Assembly (NCBI GenBank): GCA_947498315.1
Contig: CANMLD010000027.1
Span: forward strand, 1-32,598
Reading direction: 5' to 3'
From: Pseudomonadota bacterium
GTDB lineage: Bacteria > Myxococcota_A > UBA9042 > GCA-2863065
DNA: 32,598 bases
The notes beneath the pieces are model-generated. The model was not told where the DNA came from, made no database searches, and saw only the letters and a program-made list of their open reading frames with translations. A program made the translations under genes and the position numbers. Shown in pieces: positions 23,912 through 32,598 of the stretch. How positions within the stretch are numbered: the stretch's first letter is position 1; every line of letters begins with the position of its first letter.

Positions 23912-26353
23912 TTACCCGGAGCCGATTTGGGAACGGAACCCGCCGTCACCAAAGGGGCGTCGCTGAGCCAGCCTCGGCCATACGAGGACCGCGAGGAGTC
24001 CCAAGAGACCGGCTCCGAGTAGCCAGAGGCCGTCTCGGGCCCGCACGGGTTCGAAGCGAAGAGAGACTCGGTGTTCGCCGGCAATGACGGGGATCCCAAT
24101 GAACGCGCCGTCGGCGACGGTCCACTCCTGACCTACGCCATCGACCTCGACGAGCCAGCCTGGGTAGGCGCTCTCGACCACGAGCACGACGCCGTCGGTC
24201 GGCGCGGTGACCTGGGCGTCGATGGCGCCACGGCCGATGCGCACATACTGCGCTTCGAGGACGAGGTCCGAAGCGCCTTCGGGCAGGGCGCTATCGCCCG
24301 TTGAGACCGGTGACTCGATGAGCAGCGGTAGCTCTGGGAACGGACCGGCCCTCTTCGTAAGCGCCGTGGACGCCCCGGTCGCCACCGAGCGTGTGACGGC
24401 AGTGGGGTAGAAGCGCACCCGTCCTCGTGGCTGCGAGAGCGCGTGCACGACGATGTTCTGCTGTTGCCAAACCGCCGGTGGTCGCGGCGCCACGGGCATC
24501 AGCCCGTAGCGATGAGTCACGATGTGGGTGACCCCCAGGTGTTCGAGAAGGTTTGGATCCCACGGAGGATCCTGCTTGAAGGGGTACTCGAGCACGCCCA
24601 GGTCGCCGAAGAGCCGCGTCACGACGCGCCGCAAAGGGAGGCTGGTCTGAACGTGGAGCCCGTGTAGTCCCCAGACGATGTTCGAGTCGGGACCGACGCC
24701 GTGCATCGCGTTCTCAGGCCGGCCGGTAGAGGAGGGGTCTCCGGACGATCCGCCTGAAGGCCACCCGGTCGGTCCGGGCACGGCCCTAAGGTAGTTTGGG
24801 TCACCTGCCGTGACGCCAAGGACTCGGTCCACTGCTGCGGTACGAAGGAACGCGACGACCGGCGGTGTCTCGACCAGGTCGACCGTAGGGCTGTAGCGCG
24901 CGCCGACGTGCACCACGGGCCAAGTGACCGCCGCGGCGACGGCTAGGCGTCGCCAGCGACGTGGTGCGGCGCACGCGAGCAGGAGTAGCCCCGCCCCAGC
25001 GGCCAATGCGACGCCATCGAGAGACCGATGAAGGACGGCGTCTCCCAAGACGCTCTGCGCCAGTAAGATCTCCGGGTCGCGAAAGGAGACGTCGCCGAGC
25101 AGCCCGAGTCCAATGACCGTGCCGAGAGCGGCTGCAGCGACGAGCATCCAGCGCCCCCATCGCGGGATGAGGGACAGGCGGTCCACGCCGAGGCCTGCGA
25201 GCGCCGCAAGACCGAGGAGTAGAAGGCAATAGACACGACCGGGGGCGCGGAACACCGAGAGCCCGGGGATCGAGAGCAAGACTCGCGAGAGGCCTGGGAT
25301 CTGGACCATGACCAGCACTGTGAGCGGCAAGAGAACCAGGAGCCCGAGCGCCCGGGGTCGACCTCGCCAGGCCGCTGCAGCCGCGGCTAGCACGGGCAAC
25401 CCGAGAAACTCGGGGTACCAGAAGTCGCGGAGGCTTGGCCCTCCGAAGAAGCGGGGGAGGATGGTCTCGACGGCGTCATCGAGCCCGAGCGACTCGGTGT
25501 CGAGCGCGGAGAGCATCGCCTCAGGCGAGAGCGCACGGCGCAGGCTGAACGTCCAGAGCTCGATCGCAGGCAGAAGCTGGGGTCCATACAACAAGACGGC
25601 CAAGATGCCGGCGCCGCCGATGCGAAGAAGCACCAACGCGTGATCGCGCCAAGTCCGTCCTTGGCCTCCGACTCTCTCTACTACGGCGACGAACGCAGCG
25701 GCCACCGCGCCATAGAGCATCAACTGCAGGTGTCCAGCGTAGAAGCCGAGCGCGAGCACGGCCACGAAGCCCGCGAAGGCACCGCGGCGGAGACGCGGCG
25801 AGCCGAGCGCTGACCCGAGAAGGACGCACCACGGCAGGAGCGAGAGAGCGACCGTGCCGTGGATGGCTTGGTGGTAGAAGACGACGAACGGTGAGCAGGA
25901 ATAGACGATGCCGGCCACGGCAGCGCCGACGCCACTACCCCCGTAGCGCCGCACCAGCGCCACCATGCCGCACGCGCCGACGATGCCATGGAGCCATACC
26001 GAGAGCGCGAGCAGCTGATGGACGTCCATCCAAGGGAGCAGCGCGAGGTGCAGCGGATAGAGCGCGCCGACCTGTGGGTTGGCAGCGAGCGGGTAGCCGA
26101 GCTGCAGCCCAGGGGACCACCAGGGGAGTTGTCCGTGTGAGAGAGCCTTCTGCACTTCGACGAGATGGGGGTGGACCTCGGTCGAGTAGACGTCGAGGAA
26201 GTACACGCCCCCGAGCAGCGCCGGCAGGTGAAGCCCAGTGACGACCAACGCGGCGACCAACGCGGCGACGAGGTAAGGGGCAACGCCGGACAGCGAGCGA
26301 CGCTGGGGTGGCGACGCTGTTGGCTGGGCGTTCGACTCGTCGGCGTCGGGCAT
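23912..26353 (-). CDS. YfhO-type multi-spanning membrane protein (GT-C-like)
   Basis: Starting at the ATG at 26353 (MPDADESNAQP) gives 813 residues; the frame is open to 26389 but adds nothing. There are roughly 12-14 membrane helices: one after the N-terminal basic stretch, a dense set up to about residue 490, and a last helix near 780-800. The first large loop has FLDVYSTEVHPHLVEVQKAL and WWSPGLQLGYPLAANPQ, the acidic and aromatic pattern of the first loop in GT-C glycosyltransferase-like proteins. The C-terminal periplasmic domain has ESAYPGWLVEVDG and then IPVIAGEHRVSLRFEP, a hallmark of the YfhO family. YfhO relatives glycosylate lipoteichoic acid or act in envelope sugar transfer; the substrate here is unknown. 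It is divergent from the kinase gene, with 185 nt between starts. Confidence 0.85.
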   Translation of the reverse strand: MPDADESNAQPTASPPQRRSLSGVAPYLVAALVAALVVTGLHLPALLGGVYFLDVYSTEVHPHLVEVQKALSHGQLPWWSPGLQLGYPLAANPQVGALYPLHLALLPWMDVHQLLALSVWLHGIVGACGMVALVRRYGGSGVGAAVAGIVYSCSPFVVFYHQAIHGTVALSLLPWCVLLGSALGSPRLRRGAFAGFVAVLALGFYAGHLQLMLYGAVAAAFVAVVERVGGQGRTWRDHALVLLRIGGAGILAVLLYGPQLLPAIELWTFSLRRALSPEAMLSALDTESLGLDDAVETILPRFFGGPSLRDFWYPEFLGLPVLAAAAAAWRGRPRALGLLVLLPLTVLVMVQIPGLSRVLLSIPGLSVFRAPGRVYCLLLLGLAALAGLGVDRLSLIPRWGRWMLVAAAALGTVIGLGLLGDVSFRDPEILLAQSVLGDAVLHRSLDGVALAAGAGLLLLACAAPRRWRRLAVAAAVTWPVVHVGARYSPTVDLVETPPVVAFLRTAAVDRVLGVTAGDPNYLRAVPGPTGWPSGGSSGDPSSTGRPENAMHGVGPDSNIVWGLHGLHVQTSLPLRRVVTRLFGDLGVLEYPFKQDPPWDPNLLEHLGVTHIVTHRYGLMPVAPRPPAVWQQQNIVVHALSQPRGRVRFYPTAVTRSVATGASTALTKRAGPFPELPLLIESPVSTGDSALPEGASDLVLEAQYVRIGRGAIDAQVTAPTDGVVLVVESAYPGWLVEVDGVGQEWTVADGAFIGIPVIAGEHRVSLRFEPVRARDGLWLLGAGLLGLLAVLVWPRLAQRRPFGDGGFRSQIGSG

Positions 26354-26538
26354 CGCGGCAACATAGCGCAGAGCGCGTGCCTGTTGCACTCGGTCCTAAA
26401 TCGTCGACCGGAGGTGCCTCCGGGGCCCGTGGGGCGAGTTCGACTCTTCCGTGCATCGGATGCAGCCGGCTTTGGAACGGGTTGTTACGGCGCGGGCCAT
26501 GGGTTACAAGAGGTAGCAACGTAAGCGAGGTACGCCGA

Positions 26539-27825
26539 GTGACAAGGCAGCGCTACAGGGTGCTGAACAAGATCGACGCCGGGGGCATGGCGGAGATCTA
26601 CCTCGCGCGCGCCGTGGCCGTCGGCGGCATTGAGAAGAACGTCGCCATCAAGCGGGTTCTTCCGGCGCTCACGAAGAACAAGCGCTTCGTGAACATGTTC
26701 CTCGACGAAGCCCGTCTGTCGATGGTGCTCACCCACGCCAACATCGTTCAGGTCTTCGACGTCGGCCGCGCAGACGGCACCTACTTCATCGTGATGGAGT
26801 ACGTCGACGGGCAGAACCTGCGCCGCATCATCCAGCGGATGAGCGAACGCGGTTATCGCATCGCGGTCCCTCTGGCGTCCTACCTCATCGCCGAGGTCTG
26901 CAAGGGCCTCTCGCACGCTCACGATCAACGGGACCATCAGGGCAACCCGCTGGGCATCGTGCACCGTGACATAAGCCCGCCCAACATCCTCATCTCTCGC
27001 GCGGGCGAGGTGAAGATCACGGACTTCGGGCTCGCGAAGGCGATAACCCAGTTCGAGATCACCGATCCGGGCATCGTGAAGGGCAAGTTCAGCTATCTGT
27101 CGCCGGAAGCCGCCAATGGGAAGCTGGTGGACCATCGCGCCGACATCTTTGCTGCCGGCATTCTTCTGTGGGAGCTGCTCGCCGGCCGCCGCCTCTTCCT
27201 CGGCAAGAGCGACATGGAGACGGTCGAGCTCATCCGCAAGGCGGAGACCCCGTCCCTGGCGCCTCTCTGCAAGGACATCACGCCCGCCTTCGAGCAGATC
27301 GTGATGAAGGCCCTGGCCCGTGATCCGAAGGCCCGCTACCACTCGGCCCGCGACTTCGGCGACGCCCTCACTCAGTATCTCTTCACCATGCGCACCAAGG
27401 CGACCAACTACGACCTTGCCGGAATGCTGGAGCAGATCTTTTCGGTCCAGCCCGACTCCGGAGGCCCACCGGGTCAGCGCATCGCCGCGCTCATCGACGA
27501 AGAGGTCATCAACCTTTCGATGCTCGGCCGCATCCCGGAAACGGGCCAGAGCATCGGAGCGAAGCCGTTGAACGACTTCGAGCTCCGGGCGGTCGACAGT
27601 CGGCTGTCCATCTCCGACATCTGGAGCGTGCGGCCGCCGGACCTACCTCCGTCGACCGAGCTCGCAGACCTCCTGGCCAAACGACAGGAAGAGCTCGAAG
27701 CCCGAGCGTCGGGCACGAAGGCCGCCCGCCGGTCGCGGGCAGGCCGGGGCTGGCTTTGGGCCATACTCGGATTGGTCGTTGCCGGCGCCGGCGCCGGGGT
27801 CGCTTGGTACCTCGAACTGTTCTAA
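26539..27825 (+). CDS. Membrane-anchored Ser/Thr protein kinase
   Basis: The GTG at 26539 (GAGG 8 nt upstream) gives 428 residues; the open frame extends to 26308 but that part overlaps the divergent gene's promoter. The kinase domain spans about residues 6-280: glycine loop DAGGMAEIY at 13-21, ATP-binding Lys38 in VAIK, catalytic HRD at 142-144, and DFG at 162-164. All core residues are present. The loop reads HRDISPPN, so the usual Lys two residues after the catalytic Asp is Ser, a variant I associate with myxobacterial kinases. A Pro/Ser/Glu-rich linker leads to one membrane helix (WAILGLVVAGAGAGVAWYL) at the very C-terminus, leaving only a few residues outside. It therefore has no extracellular sensor, and the signal probably comes from a partner or from the linker. 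Confidence 0.93.
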   Translation: MTRQRYRVLNKIDAGGMAEIYLARAVAVGGIEKNVAIKRVLPALTKNKRFVNMFLDEARLSMVLTHANIVQVFDVGRADGTYFIVMEYVDGQNLRRIIQRMSERGYRIAVPLASYLIAEVCKGLSHAHDQRDHQGNPLGIVHRDISPPNILISRAGEVKITDFGLAKAITQFEITDPGIVKGKFSYLSPEAANGKLVDHRADIFAAGILLWELLAGRRLFLGKSDMETVELIRKAETPSLAPLCKDITPAFEQIVMKALARDPKARYHSARDFGDALTQYLFTMRTKATNYDLAGMLEQIFSVQPDSGGPPGQRIAALIDEEVINLSMLGRIPETGQSIGAKPLNDFELRAVDSRLSISDIWSVRPPDLPPSTELADLLAKRQEELEARASGTKAARRSRAGRGWLWAILGLVVAGAGAGVAWYLELF

Positions 27826-27836
27826 TGGATGAGCCT

Positions 27837-27964
27837 GGCAGATGGACCCGCCGACAGATGGACCCGCCGACAGATGGACCCGCCGACAGATGGACCCGCC
27901 GACAGATGGACCCGCCGACAGATGGATCCGCCGACAGATGGATCCGCCGACAGATGGACCCGCC
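27837..27964. repeat. Eight tandem copies of a 16-bp unit
   Basis: The unit is GACAGATGGACCCGCC. The first copy begins GGCA instead of GACA. Copies six and seven (27917-27948) share a C-to-T change giving GGATCC, and the others are identical. A broken partial unit follows at 27965-27977. The array begins 12 nt after the kinase stop and ends 58 nt before the glutaredoxin start. The 16-bp period is not a multiple of three, so every frame cycles through a 16-residue peptide, and no frame here has a believable ribosome binding site. The unit is not an inverted repeat. It is a minisatellite or a multi-site binding array; its role is unknown. Confidence 0.95.
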
Positions 27965-28022
27965 AGATGGAGCCACCAACGAGCCGGGACCGCCGTTCGC
28001 TAGACGCCAGGGAGGGTGACGC

Positions 28023-28277
28023 GTGAAGATCAGGATCTATACGACGCGATGGTGCGGCTACTGCCGTGCCGCCAAGTCACTGCTGACCGAACACGGGCTC
28101 GCGTTCGAGGAACTCCCGGTCGACGGAGATAGCGCCATGCGTGCCCGCCTCGCCCAGGAGAACGGCGGCTACACCACTGTGCCCATGATCTTCATCGATG
28201 ACCGCTTCATCGGCGGCTACGACCAGCTCGCGGCGCTCGCTCGGGCGAACAAGCTGCCGGGCGCGCGCCCCTCCTAA
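28023..28277 (+). CDS. Glutaredoxin
   Basis: This is a small dithiol oxidoreductase of 84 residues with a thioredoxin fold. The active site is WCGYC at residues 10-14, so both cysteines of CxxC are present; the middle pair is Gly-Tyr rather than the Pro-Tyr of classical glutaredoxins. TTVPMIFIDDRFIGGYDQL contains the cis-Pro loop and the glutathione-binding IGG-D motif. The GTG start has GGGAGG 7 nt upstream. It follows the kinase and the 16-bp repeat array on the same strand and precedes the atp genes by about 175 nt. Confidence 0.93.
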   Translation: MKIRIYTTRWCGYCRAAKSLLTEHGLAFEELPVDGDSAMRARLAQENGGYTTVPMIFIDDRFIGGYDQLAALARANKLPGARPS

Positions 28278-28303
28278 CGCCCCCTCACGAGCCGACTCTC
28301 TCA

Positions 28304-28333
28304 TTGACAGAAGTCACCCCTGAGTGGTAGCTC
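28304..28333 (+). promoter_or_regulatory. Candidate promoter of the atp operon
   Basis: A perfect TTGACA at 28304-28309 lies in the glutaredoxin-atp gap. The best -10, TAGCTC after an 18-nt spacer, is poor. The -35 match and location suggest the operon promoter, about 120 nt before the first atp start codon. Confidence 0.35.
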
Positions 28334-28452
28334 GCGCGCTCACAACGGGGCGACTGGGGTCGCCTCTCTGACTTGGCGAGCGAGTCTTGATTCGCTCCTG
28401 CCTGGCGTCCACGGACGCGAGGCTCCCCGTGGTTTTGGTCGAGGCGGATTTC

Positions 28453-28926
28453 ATGCTGCTCCCGATAAGCGAACAGGTCCCTACCCTGCACCAGGCAGGC
28501 ATCGTCGACGTCGATGCCTCAATCCTGTTCATGGCTGCCCTGTTCCTCGTCTTCTTCTTCCTCTACCACCGCATCTTCGTGCGCGGCCTCGTCGACATGT
28601 TCGAGAAGCGCCACGACCTCACGATCGGCTCTCGCGAAGCGGCTGAAGCCGCCGTGAAGACCGCCGAAGCCAAGATCGCCGAGTACGACACCCGCATCGG
28701 TGAAGTGCGGCGTCGCGGCGTCGACGAGACCAAGCGGGTCCGGGCTGAAGCCGAGCTCGCCGAGCGCGCTCAACTCGACGCCGTCAAAGCCGAAGTCGGC
28801 AAAGAGATCGAGGGCGGTCTCAAGGACCTACGCACCACCGCCGCCACAGCCCGCGCCGAGCTCGACAGCGTCGCTCGTGACGCCGGCAACCGCATCGCGG
28901 ACCGCATCCTGGGAGGTGCTGCATGA
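28453..28926 (+). CDS. atpF: ATP synthase Fo b-type subunit (first copy, b or b')
   Basis: This is a stator-stalk subunit that ties the Fo a subunit to the F1 head. The ATG at 28453 with GAGG upstream gives 157 residues; a TTG at 28387 would add 22 unlikely residues. There is one membrane helix (ILFMAALFLVFFFLYHRIF) near 25-43, then a long charged coiled coil to the end, rich in Ala, Glu, Lys and Arg. The layout, followed at once by a second b-type gene, matches the b/b' heterodimer seen in some bacteria and chloroplasts; which is b and which is b' cannot be settled from sequence alone. Its stop overlaps the next start in ATGATGA. Confidence 0.88.
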   Translation: MLLPISEQVPTLHQAGIVDVDASILFMAALFLVFFFLYHRIFVRGLVDMFEKRHDLTIGSREAAEAAVKTAEAKIAEYDTRIGEVRRRGVDETKRVRAEAELAERAQLDAVKAEVGKEIEGGLKDLRTTAATARAELDSVARDAGNRIADRILGGAA

Positions 28927-29465
28927 TGAGCATTCTCGCCGGCGGCCACGGTTTTCAGTTCAAAGTCCACGGCTACTACATCATCGACTTCTTGGTCTAC
29001 GCGGCCATCCTGGTGGTGGTGCTCCGAAAGCCGCTCGCGGCCTTCGTTGAGCTGCGCCGCGAGAAGCTGGTCAAGGAAATCGAAGAGGCCAGAAAACTCC
29101 GCGAAGAAGCGGAGCGAAAGCTCGCCGACTACACGACGCGCCTCTCGGCCATCGAGTCCGAAGCGCAGCAGATCTTCGCAGACGCCCGCGCGCAAGGTGA
29201 AGCCGAGCGCACGCGCATCTTGGCCGAGGCCACGGCGAGCGCTCAGAAGCTGCGCGCCGACGCGAAGACCCGGCTCGAACAAGAGTCGAAGAAGCTCGCG
29301 CACGACCTCGAGCTGCACGCCGTCGAGCTCGCGACCCAAGTCGCAGAGCGGATCATCGTCGAGCGCATCGGCGAGAACCACCGCAAGGCGCTGTTCGCCG
29401 ACTACGTCGACCAGGTGGAGAACAAGGGTCTCATCGCTGGCCGCGTGGACGGGGGCATCCAATGA
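28923..29465 (+). CDS. atpF: ATP synthase Fo b-type subunit (second copy)
   Basis: The protein has 180 residues and begins in a 4-nt overlap with the preceding b-type gene. One membrane helix (YYIIDFLVYAAILVVVL) lies near 18-34, with the short KPL turn and Phe after it that are usual for b subunits. A long amphipathic coiled coil (EEARKLREEAERKLADY onward) runs to about residue 165. It would pair with the first copy to form the peripheral stalk. The stop overlaps the delta start in ATGA, so the three stator genes are translationally coupled. Confidence 0.92.
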   Translation: MMSILAGGHGFQFKVHGYYIIDFLVYAAILVVVLRKPLAAFVELRREKLVKEIEEARKLREEAERKLADYTTRLSAIESEAQQIFADARAQGEAERTRILAEATASAQKLRADAKTRLEQESKKLAHDLELHAVELATQVAERIIVERIGENHRKALFADYVDQVENKGLIAGRVDGGIQ

Positions 29466-30010
29466 GCGACATCCGTATCGCCCGGCGCTACGCCAAGGCG
29501 CTCATCGCCATCTCCGACAAGGACAAGAGCCACGAGTCGGTCGCGCGCGATCTCGACAAGGTCGTCGAAGGGCTGGCCAAGGAGCCGTCCGTCGCAACGG
29601 CGCTGTCGAACCCGACCATCCGCTCGCGCACGAAGGGGGAAGTGGTTCGCAAGATCGCGAGCTCGCTCATGCTTCGCCCGTCCACCACCAACTTCCTGCT
29701 GGTGTTGAACGAGCACGACCGCCTCGGCGAGCTCACGGCCATCCGCAACGAGTTCGCGCGTCGCCTCGACGTCATCCAAGGCCGCGTTCGCGCCAAGGTC
29801 ACGTCCGCCAAGCCGCTCACCACCATGGACAAGAAGCGCGTCGAAGACGCCCTCCGGAAGGCGACCGGCAAGACGGTCCTCGTCGACACGGCCGTCGACG
29901 AACGCCTGATTGGCGGTGTGGTCACGAAGATGGGCAACCTCGTCCTCGATGGCACCGTCCGCACCCAACTCGACACGCTGAAGGCACGCCTTCACCAGGT
30001 CTTCCAATAA
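29462..30010 (+). CDS. atpH: ATP synthase F1 delta subunit
   Basis: Delta caps the F1 head and binds the b stalk. The protein has 182 residues, the usual length. The N-terminal six-helix domain opens with IARRYAKALIAISDKD, matching the family start (ARRYAKALF). The C-terminal region has DVIQGRVRAKVTSAKPL and the signature DERLIGGVVTKMGNLVLDGT, which in the family reads D..LIGG....G....D.S. The gene starts inside the stop of the second b gene. A 102-nt gap separates it from atpA, larger than the other gaps in this operon. Confidence 0.95.
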   Translation: MSDIRIARRYAKALIAISDKDKSHESVARDLDKVVEGLAKEPSVATALSNPTIRSRTKGEVVRKIASSLMLRPSTTNFLLVLNEHDRLGELTAIRNEFARRLDVIQGRVRAKVTSAKPLTTMDKKRVEDALRKATGKTVLVDTAVDERLIGGVVTKMGNLVLDGTVRTQLDTLKARLHQVFQ

Positions 30011-30112
30011 CGCGCTGACAGCCCGCGCTGCCAGCCACGAACCATCCGCAACGACTCCGACTCGCCTGAATCGGCGCGCGGAGCCCCACTCAACTCGCAG
30101 GGGATCCAGTCC

Positions 30113-31630
<1,518 letters not shown>

Positions 31631-31642
31631 GGGAGGTCTCCC

Positions 31643-32563
31643 GTGCCCAGCCTAAAGGACATCCGCCGGCGTATTCGATCCGTCTCGAATACGCGGCAAA
31701 TCACGAAGGCGATGAAGATGATCGCCGCCGCTCGCCTCCGAAAGGCGCAGATGGCGATCGAAGCTCGTCGTCCGTACGCCAAGCGCATCGCTGAGATTAT
31801 CAGCGTGCTCGCGGGCCGTTCCGAGCGCGAAGACCACCCCCTCCTCGCGGCCCGAGAGCCGAAGAAGGTGCTGATCCTCTCGCTCACGAGCGACCGCGGT
31901 ATGTGCGGCGGCTTCAACGGCAACATCTGTCGTGAGACCGAGAAGTACGTGCGCCAGCACCTGTCACGGGAGTTCGGTGGCACCGCCGATCCCGCGAACG
32001 TCGCGTTCGTTCACGAGTCCATCGAGCTAGCGGTCATCGGCAAGAAAGGCCAGGACTACTTCGGTCGTCGGCCCCAGTACAAGGTCTTCAAGAACTACCG
32101 CGGTGTGTTCGAGAAGATCGGCTACGAGAAGGCCTGTGAGATCGGCGAGGAGGTCAGCTCCGCCTACGTCGGCGAAGGCCTCGACGCCGTCTACATGGTG
32201 TACAACGAGTTTAAGTCCGCGATCTCGCAACGCGTCGTCGTCGAGAAGCTCCTGCCGGTCGAGCCGGAAGGGGGCGCTCACGCCGAAGAGCAAGGCGCGT
32301 CGTTGGACTTCGAATACGAGCCGAACAAGGCGGGCGTCCTCGACGAGGTCCTCCCTCTCTACGTGAACAACCAAATCTACCGCGCCATCCTCGAGAGCAT
32401 CGCTTCCGAGATGGGCGCGCGCATGACTGCCATGGACAACGCGACGCGCAACGCGTCCGCGATGCTCGGTCGACTGACGCTTCAGTACAACCGCGCCCGT
32501 CAGGCAGCCATCACCAAAGAGCTCATGGAAATCGTCGGCGGCGCCGAGGCGCTCAAGGGGTAA
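31643..32563 (+). CDS. atpG: ATP synthase F1 gamma subunit
   Basis: Gamma is the rotating shaft inside the F1 head. The protein has 306 residues, slightly longer than the usual 285-295. It starts MPSLKDIRRRIRSVSNTRQI with TKAMKMIAAARLRKAQ next, the canonical N-terminal helix. LSLTSDRGMCGGFNGNI is the family's central motif. The C-terminal helix has RMTAMDNATRNASAMLGRL and then YNRARQAAITKELMEIVGGA. The extra length comes partly from an acidic loop (EPEGGAHAEEQGASLDFEYE) near 210-230. The start is GTG with GGGAGG 6 nt upstream, 12 nt after the atpA stop. Confidence 0.97.
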   Translation: MPSLKDIRRRIRSVSNTRQITKAMKMIAAARLRKAQMAIEARRPYAKRIAEIISVLAGRSEREDHPLLAAREPKKVLILSLTSDRGMCGGFNGNICRETEKYVRQHLSREFGGTADPANVAFVHESIELAVIGKKGQDYFGRRPQYKVFKNYRGVFEKIGYEKACEIGEEVSSAYVGEGLDAVYMVYNEFKSAISQRVVVEKLLPVEPEGGAHAEEQGASLDFEYEPNKAGVLDEVLPLYVNNQIYRAILESIASEMGARMTAMDNATRNASAMLGRLTLQYNRARQAAITKELMEIVGGAEALKG

Positions 32564-32568
32564 CGAAT

Positions 32569-32598
32569 ATGTCGCAAGGACGCATCACCCAGGTCATC
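32569..32598 (+). CDS. atpD: ATP synthase F1 beta subunit, first ten codons only
   Basis: An ATG 5 nt after the gamma stop opens MSQGRITQVI, which matches the start of bacterial beta subunits (G.I.QVIG). AAGGGG lies 8 nt upstream, inside the end of atpG. Gene order alpha-gamma-beta supports the call. The rest lies beyond the window. Confidence 0.9.
   Translation, partial: MSQGRITQVI

Noticed and set aside
23614-24099. 161-residue minus-strand open frame overlapping the end of the YfhO-type gene
   Set aside because: Half of it is an out-of-frame copy of the YfhO-type C-terminus; the remainder is Arg/Pro-rich with no motif.
26354-26538. Possible ECF-type GGAAC promoter before the kinase
   Set aside because: A GGAAC is present near 26473, but no fitting -10 element lies at the right distance.
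26485-27342. 285-residue minus-strand open frame across the kinase
   Set aside because: It mirrors kinase codons; its length comes only from the high GC content.
27837-27977. CRISPR array
   Set aside because: The units are 16 bp and directly abutting, with no spacers and no cas genes in the window.
27829-28026. Repeat-encoded peptide of 16-residue period (65 aa) in the minisatellite
   Set aside because: No ribosome binding site; the 16-bp unit makes every frame periodic, so an open frame arises by arithmetic.

Overview
The window is high-GC DNA with long, tightly packed genes. It most resembles a myxobacterium (Myxococcota, probably the Polyangia side). The pointers are a Ser/Thr kinase with an HRDISPPN catalytic loop, an atp operon with two b-type stator genes and no a or c subunit beside it, large secreted glycine-rich proteins, a standalone PEP-utilising phosphotransferase, and many large lineage-restricted unknowns. 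This placement is inference from family resemblance, not from a marker gene.

Layout. Positions 1-1754 (minus) hold the N-terminal part of a secreted glycine-rich protein that runs off the left edge. An AT-rich divergent promoter region with a LexA-like palindrome separates it from a small outer-membrane-type protein (2039-2848, plus). A minus-strand block follows, in transcription order: a CYTH-domain protein (9119-8442), a GGDEF diguanylate cyclase (8307-7207), a lipoprotein-like protein carrying a pilin-like segment (7128-5641) and the FtsK DNA translocase (5531-2853). Positions 9120-9937 are gene-poor and contain a possible Ig-like gene remnant. A second minus-strand block is led by grpE (16818-16219), then two large unknown proteins whose genes overlap by 8 nt (16112-13596 and 13603-11027), then a secreted cupin (11022-10597) and a small exported protein (10516-9938).

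From 17020 a plus-strand pair encodes a rifampin-phosphotransferase-like PEP-utilising enzyme and a class II glutamine amidotransferase. It converges at about 20.48 kb on a minus-strand pair: a TonB-dependent receptor (23565-21358) followed 4 nt later by dapD (21353-20499). A YfhO-type multi-spanning membrane protein (26353-23912, minus) is divergent from a membrane-anchored Ser/Thr kinase (26539-27825, plus). After the kinase come an 8-copy 16-bp tandem repeat, a glutaredoxin and the ATP synthase operon: two b-type subunits, delta, alpha, gamma and the first ten codons of beta at the right edge.

Housekeeping functions (FtsK, GrpE, DapD, F1Fo ATP synthase) are secure. The least explained parts are the GrpE-linked pair of large proteins, one of which contains an A10 slippery tract where a slip in either direction would truncate it; the lipoprotein/pilin hybrid; the Rph-like enzyme with a duplicated stop codon; and the 16-bp minisatellite. 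I found no CRISPR array, insertion sequence, rRNA or tRNA.
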